Origin: Bradyrhizobium sp. Rc3b
GTDB lineage: Bacteria; Pseudomonadota; Alphaproteobacteria; Rhizobiales; Xanthobacteraceae
Direction: 5' to 3'
DNA: 64,000 nucleotides
Assembly (NCBI RefSeq): GCF_900114915.1
Contig: NZ_FOUS01000009.1
Location: 186,001-250,000 of the forward strand
Shown: piece by piece, positions 28,687 through 38,565 of the stretch
Layout: the number at the start of each line of letters is the position of its first letter
Numbering within the stretch: the stretch's first letter is position 1
Notes under the pieces: model-generated
Told to the model about the DNA's origin: nothing
The model's database searches: none
What the model saw: only the letters and a program-made list of their open reading frames with translations
Translations under genes and position numbers: made by a program

Positions 28687-30540
28687 GTGATTCCGTTTCG
28701 ACTGTTTGTCTTGTTGATATTCGCGATTGGCCTTGCCTGCGGACCGGCGCATGCCGACCGGCGGGTCGCGCTCGTGATCGGCAATTCCGCTTACAAGAGC
28801 GCGCCGAAGCTCAGCAATCCAGTGAACGACGCCACGCTGGTCGGCGGCATGTTCAAGAAGGCGGGCTTTGATTCCGTCGACGTCAGGCTGGATCTCAGTG
28901 CCAGCGAGATGCGGCGCATGCTGCGCGAGTTTGCCGGCAGGTCGCGCGATGCGGACATGGCGGTGATCTATTACGCCGGCCACGGCATCGAGCTCGATGG
29001 AGCCAACTATCTCATTCCGACCGACGCGACGCTGGAGACGGATGGCGACGTTCTCGACGAGACCATTCCGGTCGAACGCGCGCTGTTCGCGGTCGAGCCG
29101 GCCAAGCAGCTGCGCCTGATCATCCTGGATGCCTGCCGCGACAACCCGTTCGCCAAGTCGATGAAACGCACGCTGGCTTCACGCGCCGTCGGGCGCGGGC
29201 TCGCCAAGGTCGAGCCGACCAGCCCGAACACGATGATTGCGTTCGCGGCCAAGGCGGGATCGACGGCGTCCGACGGCGATGCCCGAAACAGCCCGTTCGC
29301 CACCGCGCTGGTCGAGCATCTGCCGAAGCCGGGCCTTGATCTGCGCAAGGCCTTCGGCTTCGTGCGCGACGACGTGCTCAAGAGCACGAGCTACAAGCAG
29401 GAGCCCTATGTCTACGGCTCGCTCGGCGGCGACGACGTGCCCCTCGTCGTGAGGCCGGCCGCGACCGGTCCCCAGGCAAACCCGCAGGAAGCCATCCGCA
29501 GGGATTACGAGCTCGCGCTTCAGCTTGCGACGCGCGACGGCTGGGAAGCGTTTCTGGCGGCGTATCCGGACGGTTTCTACGCCAACCTGGCCAAGGGCCA
29601 GTTGAACAAGATCGCCGCCGAAGAGACGCGCGCGTCGGCTGAGCAAAAGGCCAAGGCAGCCGAGCAGGAAAAGACGAGGCTGATCGCCGAGCGCGCCCAG
29701 AAGGCCGAGCAGGAGAAGGCAGCAGCTGCGGCCAAGGCGGCGGAAGAGGCGCGGATCGCCGCAGAGAAGCAAAAGCAGATCGAGCAAGCGAAAGCGGAAG
29801 CGGCCGAGCACCAGCGCAAGGTGGCTGAGGCGGCGGCTGCGAAGGCGCTTGCCGAGAAGCAGGCCGTGGAGAAGGCCAAGGCCGAGCTTGCCGCGAAGCA
29901 GGCGGCGGAGAGGGCTGAGCAGGCCGCAAAGCCGGCTGCCGATCGGCAGCTGCCCGAAGTCGAGAACCAGAAAGTCGCTGCGCTCTCGCCCGCGCCGGCC
30001 TCCACGTTATCGGCGGCTGATCTGACAAAATCCGTGCAGAGCGAGTTGCGCCGCGTCGGCTGCCTGTCCGCCGCCGCAGACGGCGACTGGAGCGCGACGT
30101 CGCAGCGCTCGCTGACGCTGTTCAACAAATATGCCGGCACCCAGCTCGACGTGAAGCTCGCGAGCGTGAATGCGCTCGATGCGCTGAAGGCGAAGCCCGG
30201 ACGGGTGTGCCCGCTGGTGTGCAATTTCGGCTTCAAGGCCGACGGCGACCAATGCGTCAAGATCACCTGCCGCGCCGGCTATCGCGTCGGCGACGATAAC
30301 GAGTGCGAGAAGGTGCCGGAGAAGAAGCCGGTCGCGACGCGCGAGGACACGCGGAAGCGCGACGCAGACCGCAGGGCAAGTGAAACCGCGCCGCCCAAGC
30401 CCGAGGCGAGCGGGCAGATCATTTGCAGTTCGACCGGCTGCCGTCCGGTGCAAAAAGGGTGTCGGCTCGTCAGCGGGGTCATCCCTGGCAGGGTCAGCTC
30501 GAACACCGCGACCGGAGGTTCCTACGAGGTGTGCAACTAA
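28687..30540 (+). CDS. secreted caspase-like protease (orthocaspase), copy 1
   Basis: A 617-residue peptidase C14-type protein. Residues 1-23 are a signal peptide. The caspase p20-like domain spans about 25-255: RVALVIGNSAYKS, the catalytic His99 in YYAGHGIELDG, and Cys150 in LDACRDNPF. Residues about 310-415 are a K/A/E/Q-rich coiled coil. Residues about 445-505 resemble a peptidoglycan-binding-like helical domain (SVQSELRRVGCL...RSLTLFNKYAG), followed by Cys-rich CPLVCNFGF and CKITCRAGY-like segments. It starts at GTG 28687 after CCGGGGGGACGCAA. It probably works in the periplasm as an Arg/Lys-specific protease. Two paralogues follow directly. Confidence 0.9.
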   Translation: MIPFRLFVLLIFAIGLACGPAHADRRVALVIGNSAYKSAPKLSNPVNDATLVGGMFKKAGFDSVDVRLDLSASEMRRMLREFAGRSRDADMAVIYYAGHGIELDGANYLIPTDATLETDGDVLDETIPVERALFAVEPAKQLRLIILDACRDNPFAKSMKRTLASRAVGRGLAKVEPTSPNTMIAFAAKAGSTASDGDARNSPFATALVEHLPKPGLDLRKAFGFVRDDVLKSTSYKQEPYVYGSLGGDDVPLVVRPAATGPQANPQEAIRRDYELALQLATRDGWEAFLAAYPDGFYANLAKGQLNKIAAEETRASAEQKAKAAEQEKTRLIAERAQKAEQEKAAAAAKAAEEARIAAEKQKQIEQAKAEAAEHQRKVAEAAAAKALAEKQAVEKAKAELAAKQAAERAEQAAKPAADRQLPEVENQKVAALSPAPASTLSAADLTKSVQSELRRVGCLSAAADGDWSATSQRSLTLFNKYAGTQLDVKLASVNALDALKAKPGRVCPLVCNFGFKADGDQCVKITCRAGYRVGDDNECEKVPEKKPVATREDTRKRDADRRASETAPPKPEASGQIICSSTGCRPVQKGCRLVSGVIPGRVSSNTATGGSYEVCN

Positions 30541-30641
30541 AGCATGATCCGGAAAAGTGCGCAGCGGTTTTCCGAAAAGATCATGCTTAAATAACAACCT
30601 AAAGCGCGATGACGATACATCTCATCGCATCGCGCTTTAGC
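30541..30641. repeat. compound palindromic repeat
   Basis: Two hairpins sit side by side. The first has perfect 9-base arms AGCATGATC (30541-30549) and GATCATGCT (30579-30587), with inner arms CGGAAAA (30550-30556) and TTTTCCG (30568-30574). The second has perfect 11-base arms AAAGCGCGATG (30601-30611) and CATCGCGCTTT (30628-30638). This composite is a well-known type of intergenic unit in Bradyrhizobium and other Rhizobiales. It separates caspase-like copies 1 and 2 and may terminate the first transcript. Confidence 0.8.
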
Positions 30642-30689
30642 TTCCCTGATTGACCGGTTCCATGCAGTGCATCGAGGCCCGCGGGTGAT

Positions 30690-32537
30690 GTGGTGAATAT
30701 TGTTAGATCCTTTTGCGTATTAATTGTTGCAGCTCTCGTCACTTGCGCGCCCGCGCAGGCCGAGAAGCGCGTCGCGCTCGTGATCGGCAATTCCGCCTAT
30801 AAGAGCGTGCCGAAGCTGGCCAACCCGGCGAGCGACGCCGGCTTGATCGGCGGCATGTTGAAGAAGGCTGGCTTCGATACGGTCGACGTCAAGCAGGACT
30901 TGAACGCGTCTGAAATGCGCAAGGCGCTCCGCGAATTCGGCGGGCGGACCCGGGATGCCGATGTCGCGGTGATCTACTATGCGGGCCACGGCATGGAGGT
31001 GGACGGCACCAACTATTTGATCCCGACCGATGCCGCGCTCGAGACCGACACCGACGTCTACGACGAGGCGTTACCGATCGATCGCGTGCTGGTGAGCATC
31101 GAGCCCGCCAAACAGCTTCGTCTCGTCATTCTCGATGCCTGCCGCGACAATCCGTTCGCCAAATCCATGAAGCGCACGGTGGCCTCGCGCGCGATCGGCC
31201 GCGGCCTCGCCAAGGTCGAGCCAACCACTCCGAACACGATGATTGCGTTTGCGGCCAAGGCCGGTTCGACGGCGTCCGATGGAGACTCCCGGAACAGCCC
31301 GTTCGCTACGGCTCTCTCGGACCACCTGCCAAAGCCCGGCCTGGATCTGCGCAAAGCGTTCGGCTTCGTGCGCGATGACGTGCTGAAGAGCACCGCGAAC
31401 AAGCAAGAGCCATTCGTGTATGGCTCGCTCGGCGGCGATGACGTGCCGCTCGTTCCTGCCAAGCCCGTTGCGACCGGCCCGCAAGCCAATCCGCAGTCTG
31501 AGCTCAGGCGAGACTATGAACTTGCGCTCCAACTCGGCACCCGTGACGGCTGGGAAGCGTTCCTGGCGCAATATCCCGAGGGATTCTATGCCAATCTCGC
31601 CAAAGGCCAGTTGAACAAGATCGGCGCCGAGGAGACGCGTGCTTCAGCCGAGCAAAAGGCGAAGGCGGCCGAACAGGAAAAGACCAGGCTCATTGCCGAG
31701 CGCGCCCAGAAGGCCGAGCAGGACAAGGCGGCCGCTGCGGCCAAAGTTGCCGAAGAGGCCCGCATTGCCGCAGAGAAGCAGAAGCAGATCGAGCAGGCGA
31801 GGGCCGAGGCGGCCGAGCAGCAGCGCAAGGTTGCCGAGGCGGCCGCAGCGAAGGCCTTGGCCGAGAAGCAGGCGGCGGAGAAAGCCAAGGCCGAGCTCGC
31901 TGCCAAGCAGGCGGCAGAGAGGGCGGAGCAGGCCGCAAAGCCGGCCGCCGATCGGCAGCTGCCCGAAGTCGAGAACCAGAAAGTGGCCGCGCTCTCGCCG
32001 GGGCCGACAGCTACGTTGTCGGCGGCCGAGCTTTCCAAATCCGTACAGAGCGAATTGCGCCGCGTCGGTTGCCTGAGTTCGTCCGCGGAGAGCGAGTGGA
32101 GCTCGGCCGCGCAGCGCTCGCTGACACTGTTCAACAAATATGCGGGCACCCAGCTCGACGCGAAGATCGCGAGCGTGGATGCACTCGACGCACTGAAGGC
32201 GAAGCCGGGACGGGTCTGTCCGCTGGTGTGCAATTTCGGCTTCAAGGCCGACGGCGATCAATGCGTGAAGATCGCCTGCCGCGCCGGCTATCGCGTCGGC
32301 GAGGACAATGAATGCGAGAAGGTCCAGGAAAAGAAGCCGGTCGCGACGCGCGAGGATTCGCGGCGGCGGGATACGGATCGGAAACAGAGCGAGTCCGCGC
32401 CATCGGCGCCGCAGGCCTCGGGACAGATGATCTGCAACAACGCCGGATGCAGGCCGATCGCCAAGGGATGCCGGCTCGGAACGGCCAATCATCCTGCCAC
32501 TCCTACGGTGAAGATACCGGCTGAAATATGCAACTGA
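30690..32537 (+). CDS. secreted caspase-like protease (orthocaspase), copy 2
   Basis: A 615-residue paralogue of the preceding gene with the same order of parts: signal peptide (residues 1-24, cleaved after PAQA), caspase domain with His100 (YYAGHGMEVDG) and Cys151 (LDACRDNPF), coiled coil, PG-binding-like domain and Cys-rich tail ending EICN. The coiled coil and the tail are close to identical to copy 1, while the caspase N-terminal region differs more (SIEPAKQ, YDEALPIDR). Start is GTG 30690 or 30693; no ATG is available before the signal peptide. The stop overlaps the start of copy 3, so translation of copies 2 and 3 is coupled. Confidence 0.88.
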   Translation: MVNIVRSFCVLIVAALVTCAPAQAEKRVALVIGNSAYKSVPKLANPASDAGLIGGMLKKAGFDTVDVKQDLNASEMRKALREFGGRTRDADVAVIYYAGHGMEVDGTNYLIPTDAALETDTDVYDEALPIDRVLVSIEPAKQLRLVILDACRDNPFAKSMKRTVASRAIGRGLAKVEPTTPNTMIAFAAKAGSTASDGDSRNSPFATALSDHLPKPGLDLRKAFGFVRDDVLKSTANKQEPFVYGSLGGDDVPLVPAKPVATGPQANPQSELRRDYELALQLGTRDGWEAFLAQYPEGFYANLAKGQLNKIGAEETRASAEQKAKAAEQEKTRLIAERAQKAEQDKAAAAAKVAEEARIAAEKQKQIEQARAEAAEQQRKVAEAAAAKALAEKQAAEKAKAELAAKQAAERAEQAAKPAADRQLPEVENQKVAALSPGPTATLSAAELSKSVQSELRRVGCLSSSAESEWSSAAQRSLTLFNKYAGTQLDAKIASVDALDALKAKPGRVCPLVCNFGFKADGDQCVKIACRAGYRVGEDNECEKVQEKKPVATREDSRRRDTDRKQSESAPSAPQASGQMICNNAGCRPIAKGCRLGTANHPATPTVKIPAEICN

Positions 32538-34378
32538 TGATGAAGCACATCTTTCGGGCTTGCTCCATCGCGCTGACGGCCCTCGCTTTTTTTGTTCTTG
32601 CGACCTGGCTCGTTTGCGGACCGGCCCTTGCCGAAAAGCGCGTCGCGCTCGTGATCGGCAATTCCGCCTACAAGAACACGCTGCGGCTCACCAATCCCGT
32701 GAACGATGCTGCCCTGATCGGCGACATGTTCAAGAAGTCCGGCTTCGATGCGGTCGACGTCAAAACAGACCTCAATGCCTCCGAGATGCGGCGGACGCTG
32801 CGTGACTTTGCCGGCAGGGTCCGCGACGCCGACATGGCGGTGATCTACTACGCCGGCCACGGCATCGAGCTCGACGGTAACAACTATCTCATCCCGACCG
32901 ACGCCATGCTGGAGACCGACGGCGACGTTCTCGACGAGACGGTTGCGCTCGATCGTGCGCTGTTCGCCGTCGAGCCGGCCAAGCGGCTGCGCCTCGTCAT
33001 CCTCGACGCCTGCCGCGACAATCCCTTTTCCAAGACCATGAAGCGCATGGTGGCCTCGCGCGCGATCGGGCGAGGTCTTGCCAAGGTCGAGCCGACCAGC
33101 CCGAACACGATGATCGCGTTCGCTGCCAAGGCGGGATCGACGGCATCCGACGGCGATTCCCGCAACAGTCCCTTCGCCACGGCGCTGGTCGAGCACCTGC
33201 CGAAGCCGGGGCTTGATCTGCGCAAGGCGTTCGGCTTCGTGCGGGACGATGTCTTGAAGAACACCGGCAACAGGCAGGAGCCCTATGTCTACGGCTCGCT
33301 CGGCGGCGACGACGTGCCGCTGGTGCCAGCGAAGCCGGTCACTGTGGCGGGGCCGCAGGCCAATCCACAGGACAGCGTGCGCAGGGACTATGAGCTTGCG
33401 CTTCAGGCCGGCCTGCGTGAGGCCTGGGAAGCCTTCCTGCAGACCTATCCGGATGGCTTCTACGCCAACCTCGCCCGCGTGCAGCTGAAGAAGATTGCCG
33501 CCGAGGAGGAGCGCACGGCGGCGACCGAGAAGGCACGGCAGGCCGAGCAGGAGAAGGTGAAGCTCGCCGCTGAACGGGCCCACAAGGCGGAGCTGGAAAA
33601 GGCCGCCGCTGCCGCCAAAGCCGCCGAGGATGCGCGGATCGCTGCGGAGAAGCAAAAGCAGATCGAGCAGGCGAAGGCTGAAGCAGCCGAGCGCGAGCGC
33701 AAGGTCGCCGAGGCGGCGGCCGCGAAAGCGCTCGCGGAGAAGCAGGTCATGGAGAAGGCGGCGGCCGACGCCGCCGCGAAGCACGTTGCGGAAAAGCAGG
33801 CCGCTGATGCCGAGAGCAAGAAGGTTGCAGCGCTTTCGCCGCCGCCGAGCTCCGCTCCGGCGCAAGATCTGCCGAGATCCGTGCAAGTCGAGCTGCGGCG
33901 CGTCGGCTGCATGAAGGCCGAGCCGTACAGCGAGTGGAGCGAGACGGCGCAACGCTCGCTGACGCTGTTCAACAAATACGCCGGCACCAAATTCGATGCG
34001 AAGATTGCGAACGCCGATGTGCTGGACGCCCTCAAGGGAAAGTCGGGGCGGGTGTGTCCCCTGGTTTGCGAGCGCGGCTTCAGGGCGGATGGAGACCAAT
34101 GCAGCAAGATCGTGTGCCGTGCTGGTCACCGTATCAGCGACGACAACGAATGCGAGAAGATCCCGGAGAAGAAGCCCGTCGCGACGCGCGATGAACCCGC
34201 AAGACGTGACTCGGACCGGAAAAAGAGTGAGTCATCGCCGGCTGCTTCACAAGCGAATTCGTCCGGCCAGATCGTATGCACGAATGCCGGCTGCCGGCCC
34301 CTTCGTCCCGGCTGCAAGCTGGGACGATCGCCGAGCGTTGCCATTAACGGTGGCGGCTTGACCGAGGTCTGCAATTGA
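32528..34378 (+). CDS. secreted caspase-like protease (orthocaspase), copy 3
   Basis: A 616-residue paralogue beginning MQLMMKHIFRACSIALTAL, with a longer signal region cleaved near residue 35 (CGPALA). His111 (YYAGHGIELDG) and Cys162 (LDACRDNPF) form the caspase dyad. The coiled coil (KLAAERAHKAELEKAAA...) is shorter and distinct from copies 1 and 2, but the PG-binding-like domain and Cys-rich end (CPLVCERGFRADGDQC) are kept. ATG 32528 overlaps the upstream stop by ten bases; ATG 32537 in a TGATG overlap and ATG 32540 are alternatives. The overlap shows one operon with copy 2. Confidence 0.9.
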   Translation: MQLMMKHIFRACSIALTALAFFVLATWLVCGPALAEKRVALVIGNSAYKNTLRLTNPVNDAALIGDMFKKSGFDAVDVKTDLNASEMRRTLRDFAGRVRDADMAVIYYAGHGIELDGNNYLIPTDAMLETDGDVLDETVALDRALFAVEPAKRLRLVILDACRDNPFSKTMKRMVASRAIGRGLAKVEPTSPNTMIAFAAKAGSTASDGDSRNSPFATALVEHLPKPGLDLRKAFGFVRDDVLKNTGNRQEPYVYGSLGGDDVPLVPAKPVTVAGPQANPQDSVRRDYELALQAGLREAWEAFLQTYPDGFYANLARVQLKKIAAEEERTAATEKARQAEQEKVKLAAERAHKAELEKAAAAAKAAEDARIAAEKQKQIEQAKAEAAERERKVAEAAAAKALAEKQVMEKAAADAAAKHVAEKQAADAESKKVAALSPPPSSAPAQDLPRSVQVELRRVGCMKAEPYSEWSETAQRSLTLFNKYAGTKFDAKIANADVLDALKGKSGRVCPLVCERGFRADGDQCSKIVCRAGHRISDDNECEKIPEKKPVATRDEPARRDSDRKKSESSPAASQANSSGQIVCTNAGCRPLRPGCKLGRSPSVAINGGGLTEVCN

Positions 34379-34402
34379 AGCGGCCCCCGCTGAGGCGAGG
34401 GA

Positions 34403-35575
34403 TTACCCCGCCGGCATCCGCGTCTCGATCATGCGCACCCAGAACGAGGCGCCGTGGCCGAGGATGTTGTCGTTGAAGACATAGGCCGGGTGATGGCACT
34501 CGTTGCCGTCGCCCATGCCGACCAGCACCATCGCGCCGGGACGCGCCTCCAGCATGAACGAGAAATCCTCGGCGCCCATCATCGGGATGAACTTGTCGTT
34601 GACACGATCGGCGCCGACGATGTCGCGGGCGACGTCGGCGGCAAGGCCGGCCTCGCGCGCATGGTTCATCGTCACCGGATACATCCGGCTGTATTTGGTC
34701 TCGGCCGAACCGCCATAGGCGCGGGCGACGCTATCGGCGACTTCGCCGATGCGGCGCTCGACGAGATCGCGCACCTCGGGATCGAGCGTGCGCACGGTAC
34801 CGCCGAGCTCGGCGACCTCCGGGATGATGTTGAAGGCGGTGCCGGAGTGGAATTGCGTGATCGAGATGACCGCCGACTTCAGCGGATCGACGTTGCGCGC
34901 CACGATCGATTGCAGCGCGTTGACGATCTGCGAGCCGATCAGCACGCTGTCGACGGATTTGTGCGGGCCCGCGCCGGCGTGGCCGCCCTTGCCGTGGACC
35001 GTGATCTGGATGTTGTCGGAGGAGGCCAGCATCGCGCCGGGCGTGGTTGCGAAATGGCCTTCCGGTAGGCCCGGCATGTTGTGCATGCCGTAGACCTCCT
35101 GGATGTTCCAGCGCGTCATCAACCCGTCCTCGACCATGGCCTTGCCGCCCCCGCCGCCTTCCTCGGCGGGCTGGAAGATCATGATCGCCGTGCCGTCGAA
35201 ATTGCGCGTCTCGGCGAGATATTTGGCGGCGCCCAGCAGCATCGCGGTGTGGCCGTCATGGCCGCAGGCGTGCATCTTGCCGGGGACCTTCGACGCATAA
35301 GGCACGCCCGACGTCTCCATGATCGGCAGCGCGTCCATGTCGGCGCGGAGCCCAATGGTCTTGCCGGAGGCGGACTTGCGGCCGCGGATCACCCCGACAA
35401 CGCCGGTGCGCCCGATACCCGTCACCACTTCGTCGCAGCCGAATTCGCGCAACTTCTCGGCGACGATGCCGGCGGTGCGGTGGACCTCGTAGAGCAATTC
35501 GGGGTTCTCGTGGAAGTCATGGCGCCAGGCGGCCATTTCGTCGGAGAGGGCGGCAACGCGGTTGACGATGGGCAT
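34403..35575 (-). CDS. M20-family amidohydrolase (hippurate hydrolase-like)
   Basis: A 390-residue metallopeptidase of the M20D group. WRHDFHENPELLYEVHRTAGIVAEKL is the family N terminus; ALPIMETSGVPYASKVPGKMHACGHDGHTAMLLGAAKYL has the first metal ligands (CGHDGH), FQPAEEGGGGGKAMVEDGLM the catalytic Glu pair, and MMGAEDFSFMLEARPGAMV the end motif. It hydrolyses amide bonds of N-acyl amino acids or peptides in the cytoplasm. It is convergent with the third caspase-like gene and downstream of purB on the same strand, separated by a repeat. Substrate is not determined. Confidence 0.94.
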   Translation of the reverse strand: MPIVNRVAALSDEMAAWRHDFHENPELLYEVHRTAGIVAEKLREFGCDEVVTGIGRTGVVGVIRGRKSASGKTIGLRADMDALPIMETSGVPYASKVPGKMHACGHDGHTAMLLGAAKYLAETRNFDGTAIMIFQPAEEGGGGGKAMVEDGLMTRWNIQEVYGMHNMPGLPEGHFATTPGAMLASSDNIQITVHGKGGHAGAGPHKSVDSVLIGSQIVNALQSIVARNVDPLKSAVISITQFHSGTAFNIIPEVAELGGTVRTLDPEVRDLVERRIGEVADSVARAYGGSAETKYSRMYPVTMNHAREAGLAADVARDIVGADRVNDKFIPMMGAEDFSFMLEARPGAMVLVGMGDGNECHHPAYVFNDNILGHGASFWVRMIETRMPAG

Positions 35576-35598
35576 GGGGTGGGATCCGTTTTTTCTTC

Positions 35599-35675
35599 GT
35601 AGGGTGGGTTAGCGTAGCGTAACCCGCCGCGATGCCGGGACGGAAGGCGGATTACGCTACGCTAATCCGCCCTAC
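35599..35675. repeat. 77-bp inverted repeat between purB and the M20 gene
   Basis: Arms of 24 bases at 35599-35622 (starting GTAGGGTGGGTTAGCGTAGC) and 35652-35675 (ending GCTAATCCGCCCTAC) match at 22 of 24 positions in inverted order, around CCCGCCGCGATGCCGGGACGGAAGGCG-like spacer. This resembles the REP-type GTAGGGTGGGTTAGCG units found in many bacteria, mobilised in trans by RAYT or similar transposases. None is seen in this window. Confidence 0.8.
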
Positions 35676-35681
35676 AAGATG

Positions 35682-36989
<1,308 letters not shown>

Positions 36990-37174
36990 CTGATGGCTCC
37001 AGGAAGGTGGGCGGGCGATCCCGAGGGGCGGCGCCAGCCAAAATGGCTTTTACGCCGTGATTTAACAGAGCAGACAGGGCGAAACAAACGGTCTGGGCCC
37101 CGCGAGAGGGGGATTGCCGAGCTATCCACCGGACCGGAGGCAGGGGTTGGCGACCCCAGCCGCAAATATTAACT

Positions 37175-37217
37175 GTCAATCACGGATCATTGACTGACAG
37201 ATATTGAAATCTGTCAG
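37175..37217 (+). promoter_or_regulatory. two palindromes forming a likely TetR operator
   Basis: A perfect 9-base inverted repeat, CTGACAGAT (37194-37202) and ATCTGTCAG (37209-37217) with spacer ATTGAA, overlaps a second inverted repeat, GTCAAT (37175-37180) and ATTGAC (37189-37194) with an 8-base spacer. Size and symmetry fit operators of TetR-family repressors. They sit 330 bases upstream of a tetR gene, in the 366-base gap between purB and that gene. Autoregulation is an inference. Confidence 0.6.
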
Positions 37218-37232
37218 CGGGACGTGTATATC
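37204..37232 (+). promoter_or_regulatory. sigma-70-like promoter overlapping the palindrome
   Basis: TTGAAA at 37204-37209 and TATATC at 37227-37232 are spaced by 17 bases, a good housekeeping-sigma pattern. The -35 hexamer is inside the 9-base palindrome, so binding there would block RNA polymerase. Transcription would read the 33-codon ORF and tetR, with a leader of about 115 bases. The rest of the gap from 36990 to 37174 shows no gene or clear signal. Confidence 0.5.
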
Positions 37233-37355
37233 CGTTCTCGGACGCTCCGATTGGGCGTCCCGCGACAAGCCCCGGGGAGCCCGACATCCGAGCCAAGCTC
37301 GGATCGGAGGGCGGATTGAAGAGCGGGGACCGCGGACGAATGGAGACTTACGACA

Positions 37356-37457
37356 ATGACAACCGAAATCATCAACCTCACCGGCGCGATTGGGCATTGG
37401 CTCAATTTGCTGGTGGCGCGCCAGATCGCGGCGCAGGCTGCAAAACTGCCTCATTAA
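37356..37457 (+). CDS. 33-residue small protein upstream of tetR
   Basis: ATG 37356 opens a 33-codon frame, MTTEIINLTGAIGHWLNLLV ending in QAAKLPH, closed by TAA. GGAG lies about ten bases upstream. The centre (GAIGHWLNLLVARQIAAQAA) would form one amphipathic or membrane-associated helix. It lies between the palindrome-bearing promoter and the TetR gene, with 89 bases to the latter, so it is probably co-transcribed. The sequence is not recognised. It could be a small effector or leader peptide, or simply a chance frame. Confidence 0.45.
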   Translation: MTTEIINLTGAIGHWLNLLVARQIAAQAAKLPH

Positions 37458-37546
37458 GGCGAGAGCTTTCCGAAACGGCCGGCATGGGCGCTTCGGAAGC
37501 AGCTCCATCGCCGGATAACTGAGCCCAACGGGAACATGGTGCTGGC

Positions 37547-38134
37547 ATGAATGAAGCCGTTGTCTTGACGCCGGAGCGGATCCTCGAAGTGACCGAGGAC
37601 GTCTTGCGGCGTTACGGACTTGCCAAGGCCACCGTGGTCGACGTTGCCCGTGCGCTCGATGTGAGCCACGGCAGCGTCTATCGCCATTTCCCGAGCAAGG
37701 CCTCGCTGCGCGAGGCCGTCGCCAAACGCTGGCTGGACCGCATCGACGCGCCGCTCCGCCAGATCGCCGCGGAGCAGGGCCCGGCGCCGGCGCGGCTCGA
37801 GCGTTGGCTGCGCACGCTGTTCGCCGCCAAGCGTTCGCGCGTGCTCGACGACCCCGAGATGTTCGAGACCTATCTGACGCTGGCGCGCGAGGCCTGCGCG
37901 GCCGTCAAATGTCACAAGGACACCATGATCGACCAGATCTCGGCGATCTTGACTGACGGCGTGAAGCAGGGCGCATTCGCCATCGGCGACGTCAAAACCA
38001 CCGCGCGCGCGATCTTCGATGCCACCGTCCGCTTCCACCATCCGGCGCATGCCGACGAGTGGAAGGATGCCGATCTGCCGGCGCGTGTCGACGCGACGCT
38101 CGCGCTGGTGCTGCGCGGCCTGAAGGCGGCCTAG
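37547..38134 (+). CDS. TetR/AcrR-family transcriptional regulator
   Basis: A 195-residue regulator. The N-terminal helix-turn-helix spans about residues 10-55: RILEVTEDVLRRYGLAKATVVDVARALDVSHGSVYRHFPSKASLREAV, the classic TetR pattern ending in YRHFPSK. The helical C-terminal ligand domain (LRTLFAAKRSRVLDDPEMFETYLTL) resembles the TetR_C group with PF17932-like composition. The ATG at 37547 follows GGGAACATGGTGCTGGC. Targets are unknown; palindromes upstream suggest it represses its own promoter. No efflux pump gene lies beside it. Confidence 0.93.
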   Translation: MNEAVVLTPERILEVTEDVLRRYGLAKATVVDVARALDVSHGSVYRHFPSKASLREAVAKRWLDRIDAPLRQIAAEQGPAPARLERWLRTLFAAKRSRVLDDPEMFETYLTLAREACAAVKCHKDTMIDQISAILTDGVKQGAFAIGDVKTTARAIFDATVRFHHPAHADEWKDADLPARVDATLALVLRGLKAA

Positions 38135-38149
38135 ACCCGGAGGCCTATC

Positions 38150-38458
38150 TCACCCTCTTGCCTTGTGAAGAAGCGCACTCTCCCGAACGGGGGGCGCGGC
38201 CGTTGCGTGCCTGCGCGGCTGAAACGCACCGCCGTTGGTCGCCGGTACGACTGGCGGGCTCTCCGGATATGCATTGACCGCGATTTCGACGGCATCCTTT
38301 GACCGCTTTCGAAGGCGGTAGAATGTCAGCTCCTGCTCGAGCATGGGGCAGCGGAAGTGGACGACGGCCGTATCGGGCAGGCGGCAAAGTTCATCGATGA
38401 GCTCGCCTACGGTGATGATCGGGGGATGGTCGACTGCCTTGTGATGAGCCTTACTCAT
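38150..38458 (-). CDS. hypothetical 102-residue protein
   Basis: The frame MSKAHHKAVDHPPIITVGEL ... is preceded in the mRNA by GGAGGAATCGCC, a strong RBS just before ATG 38458. The N-terminal part (ITVGELIDELCRLPDTAVVHFRCPMLEQELTFYRLRKRSKDAVEIAVN) looks like a small folded alpha/beta domain. The last 30 residues are Pro/Ala/Arg-rich and probably disordered. I do not recognise the family. It is convergent with tetR, 15 bases apart. Confidence 0.6.
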   Translation of the reverse strand: MSKAHHKAVDHPPIITVGELIDELCRLPDTAVVHFRCPMLEQELTFYRLRKRSKDAVEIAVNAYPESPPVVPATNGGAFQPRRHATAAPPVRESALLHKARG

Positions 38459-38565
38459 GGCGATTCCTCCACTCTACTCCTAACCGGAGCCGGATGGCCT
38501 CCGTTCCATCGGGCCCGGCAGATTCGAAATCTTCAAGTGACGTGGGGAAAGCGGCAGCCCCGCTG

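Noticed and set aside
29640..29930. Repeated coiled-coil codons resembling a repeat array or CRISPR
   Set aside because: The repetition is at codon level in frame (GCC/GAG/AAG). No conserved repeat unit with distinct spacers is present.
32489..34129. 546-codon minus-strand frame across caspase-like copy 3
   Set aside because: The plus-strand protein has a signal peptide and catalytic motifs. The antisense frame, with Leu/Arg/Gly strings, only mirrors the coiled-coil codons.
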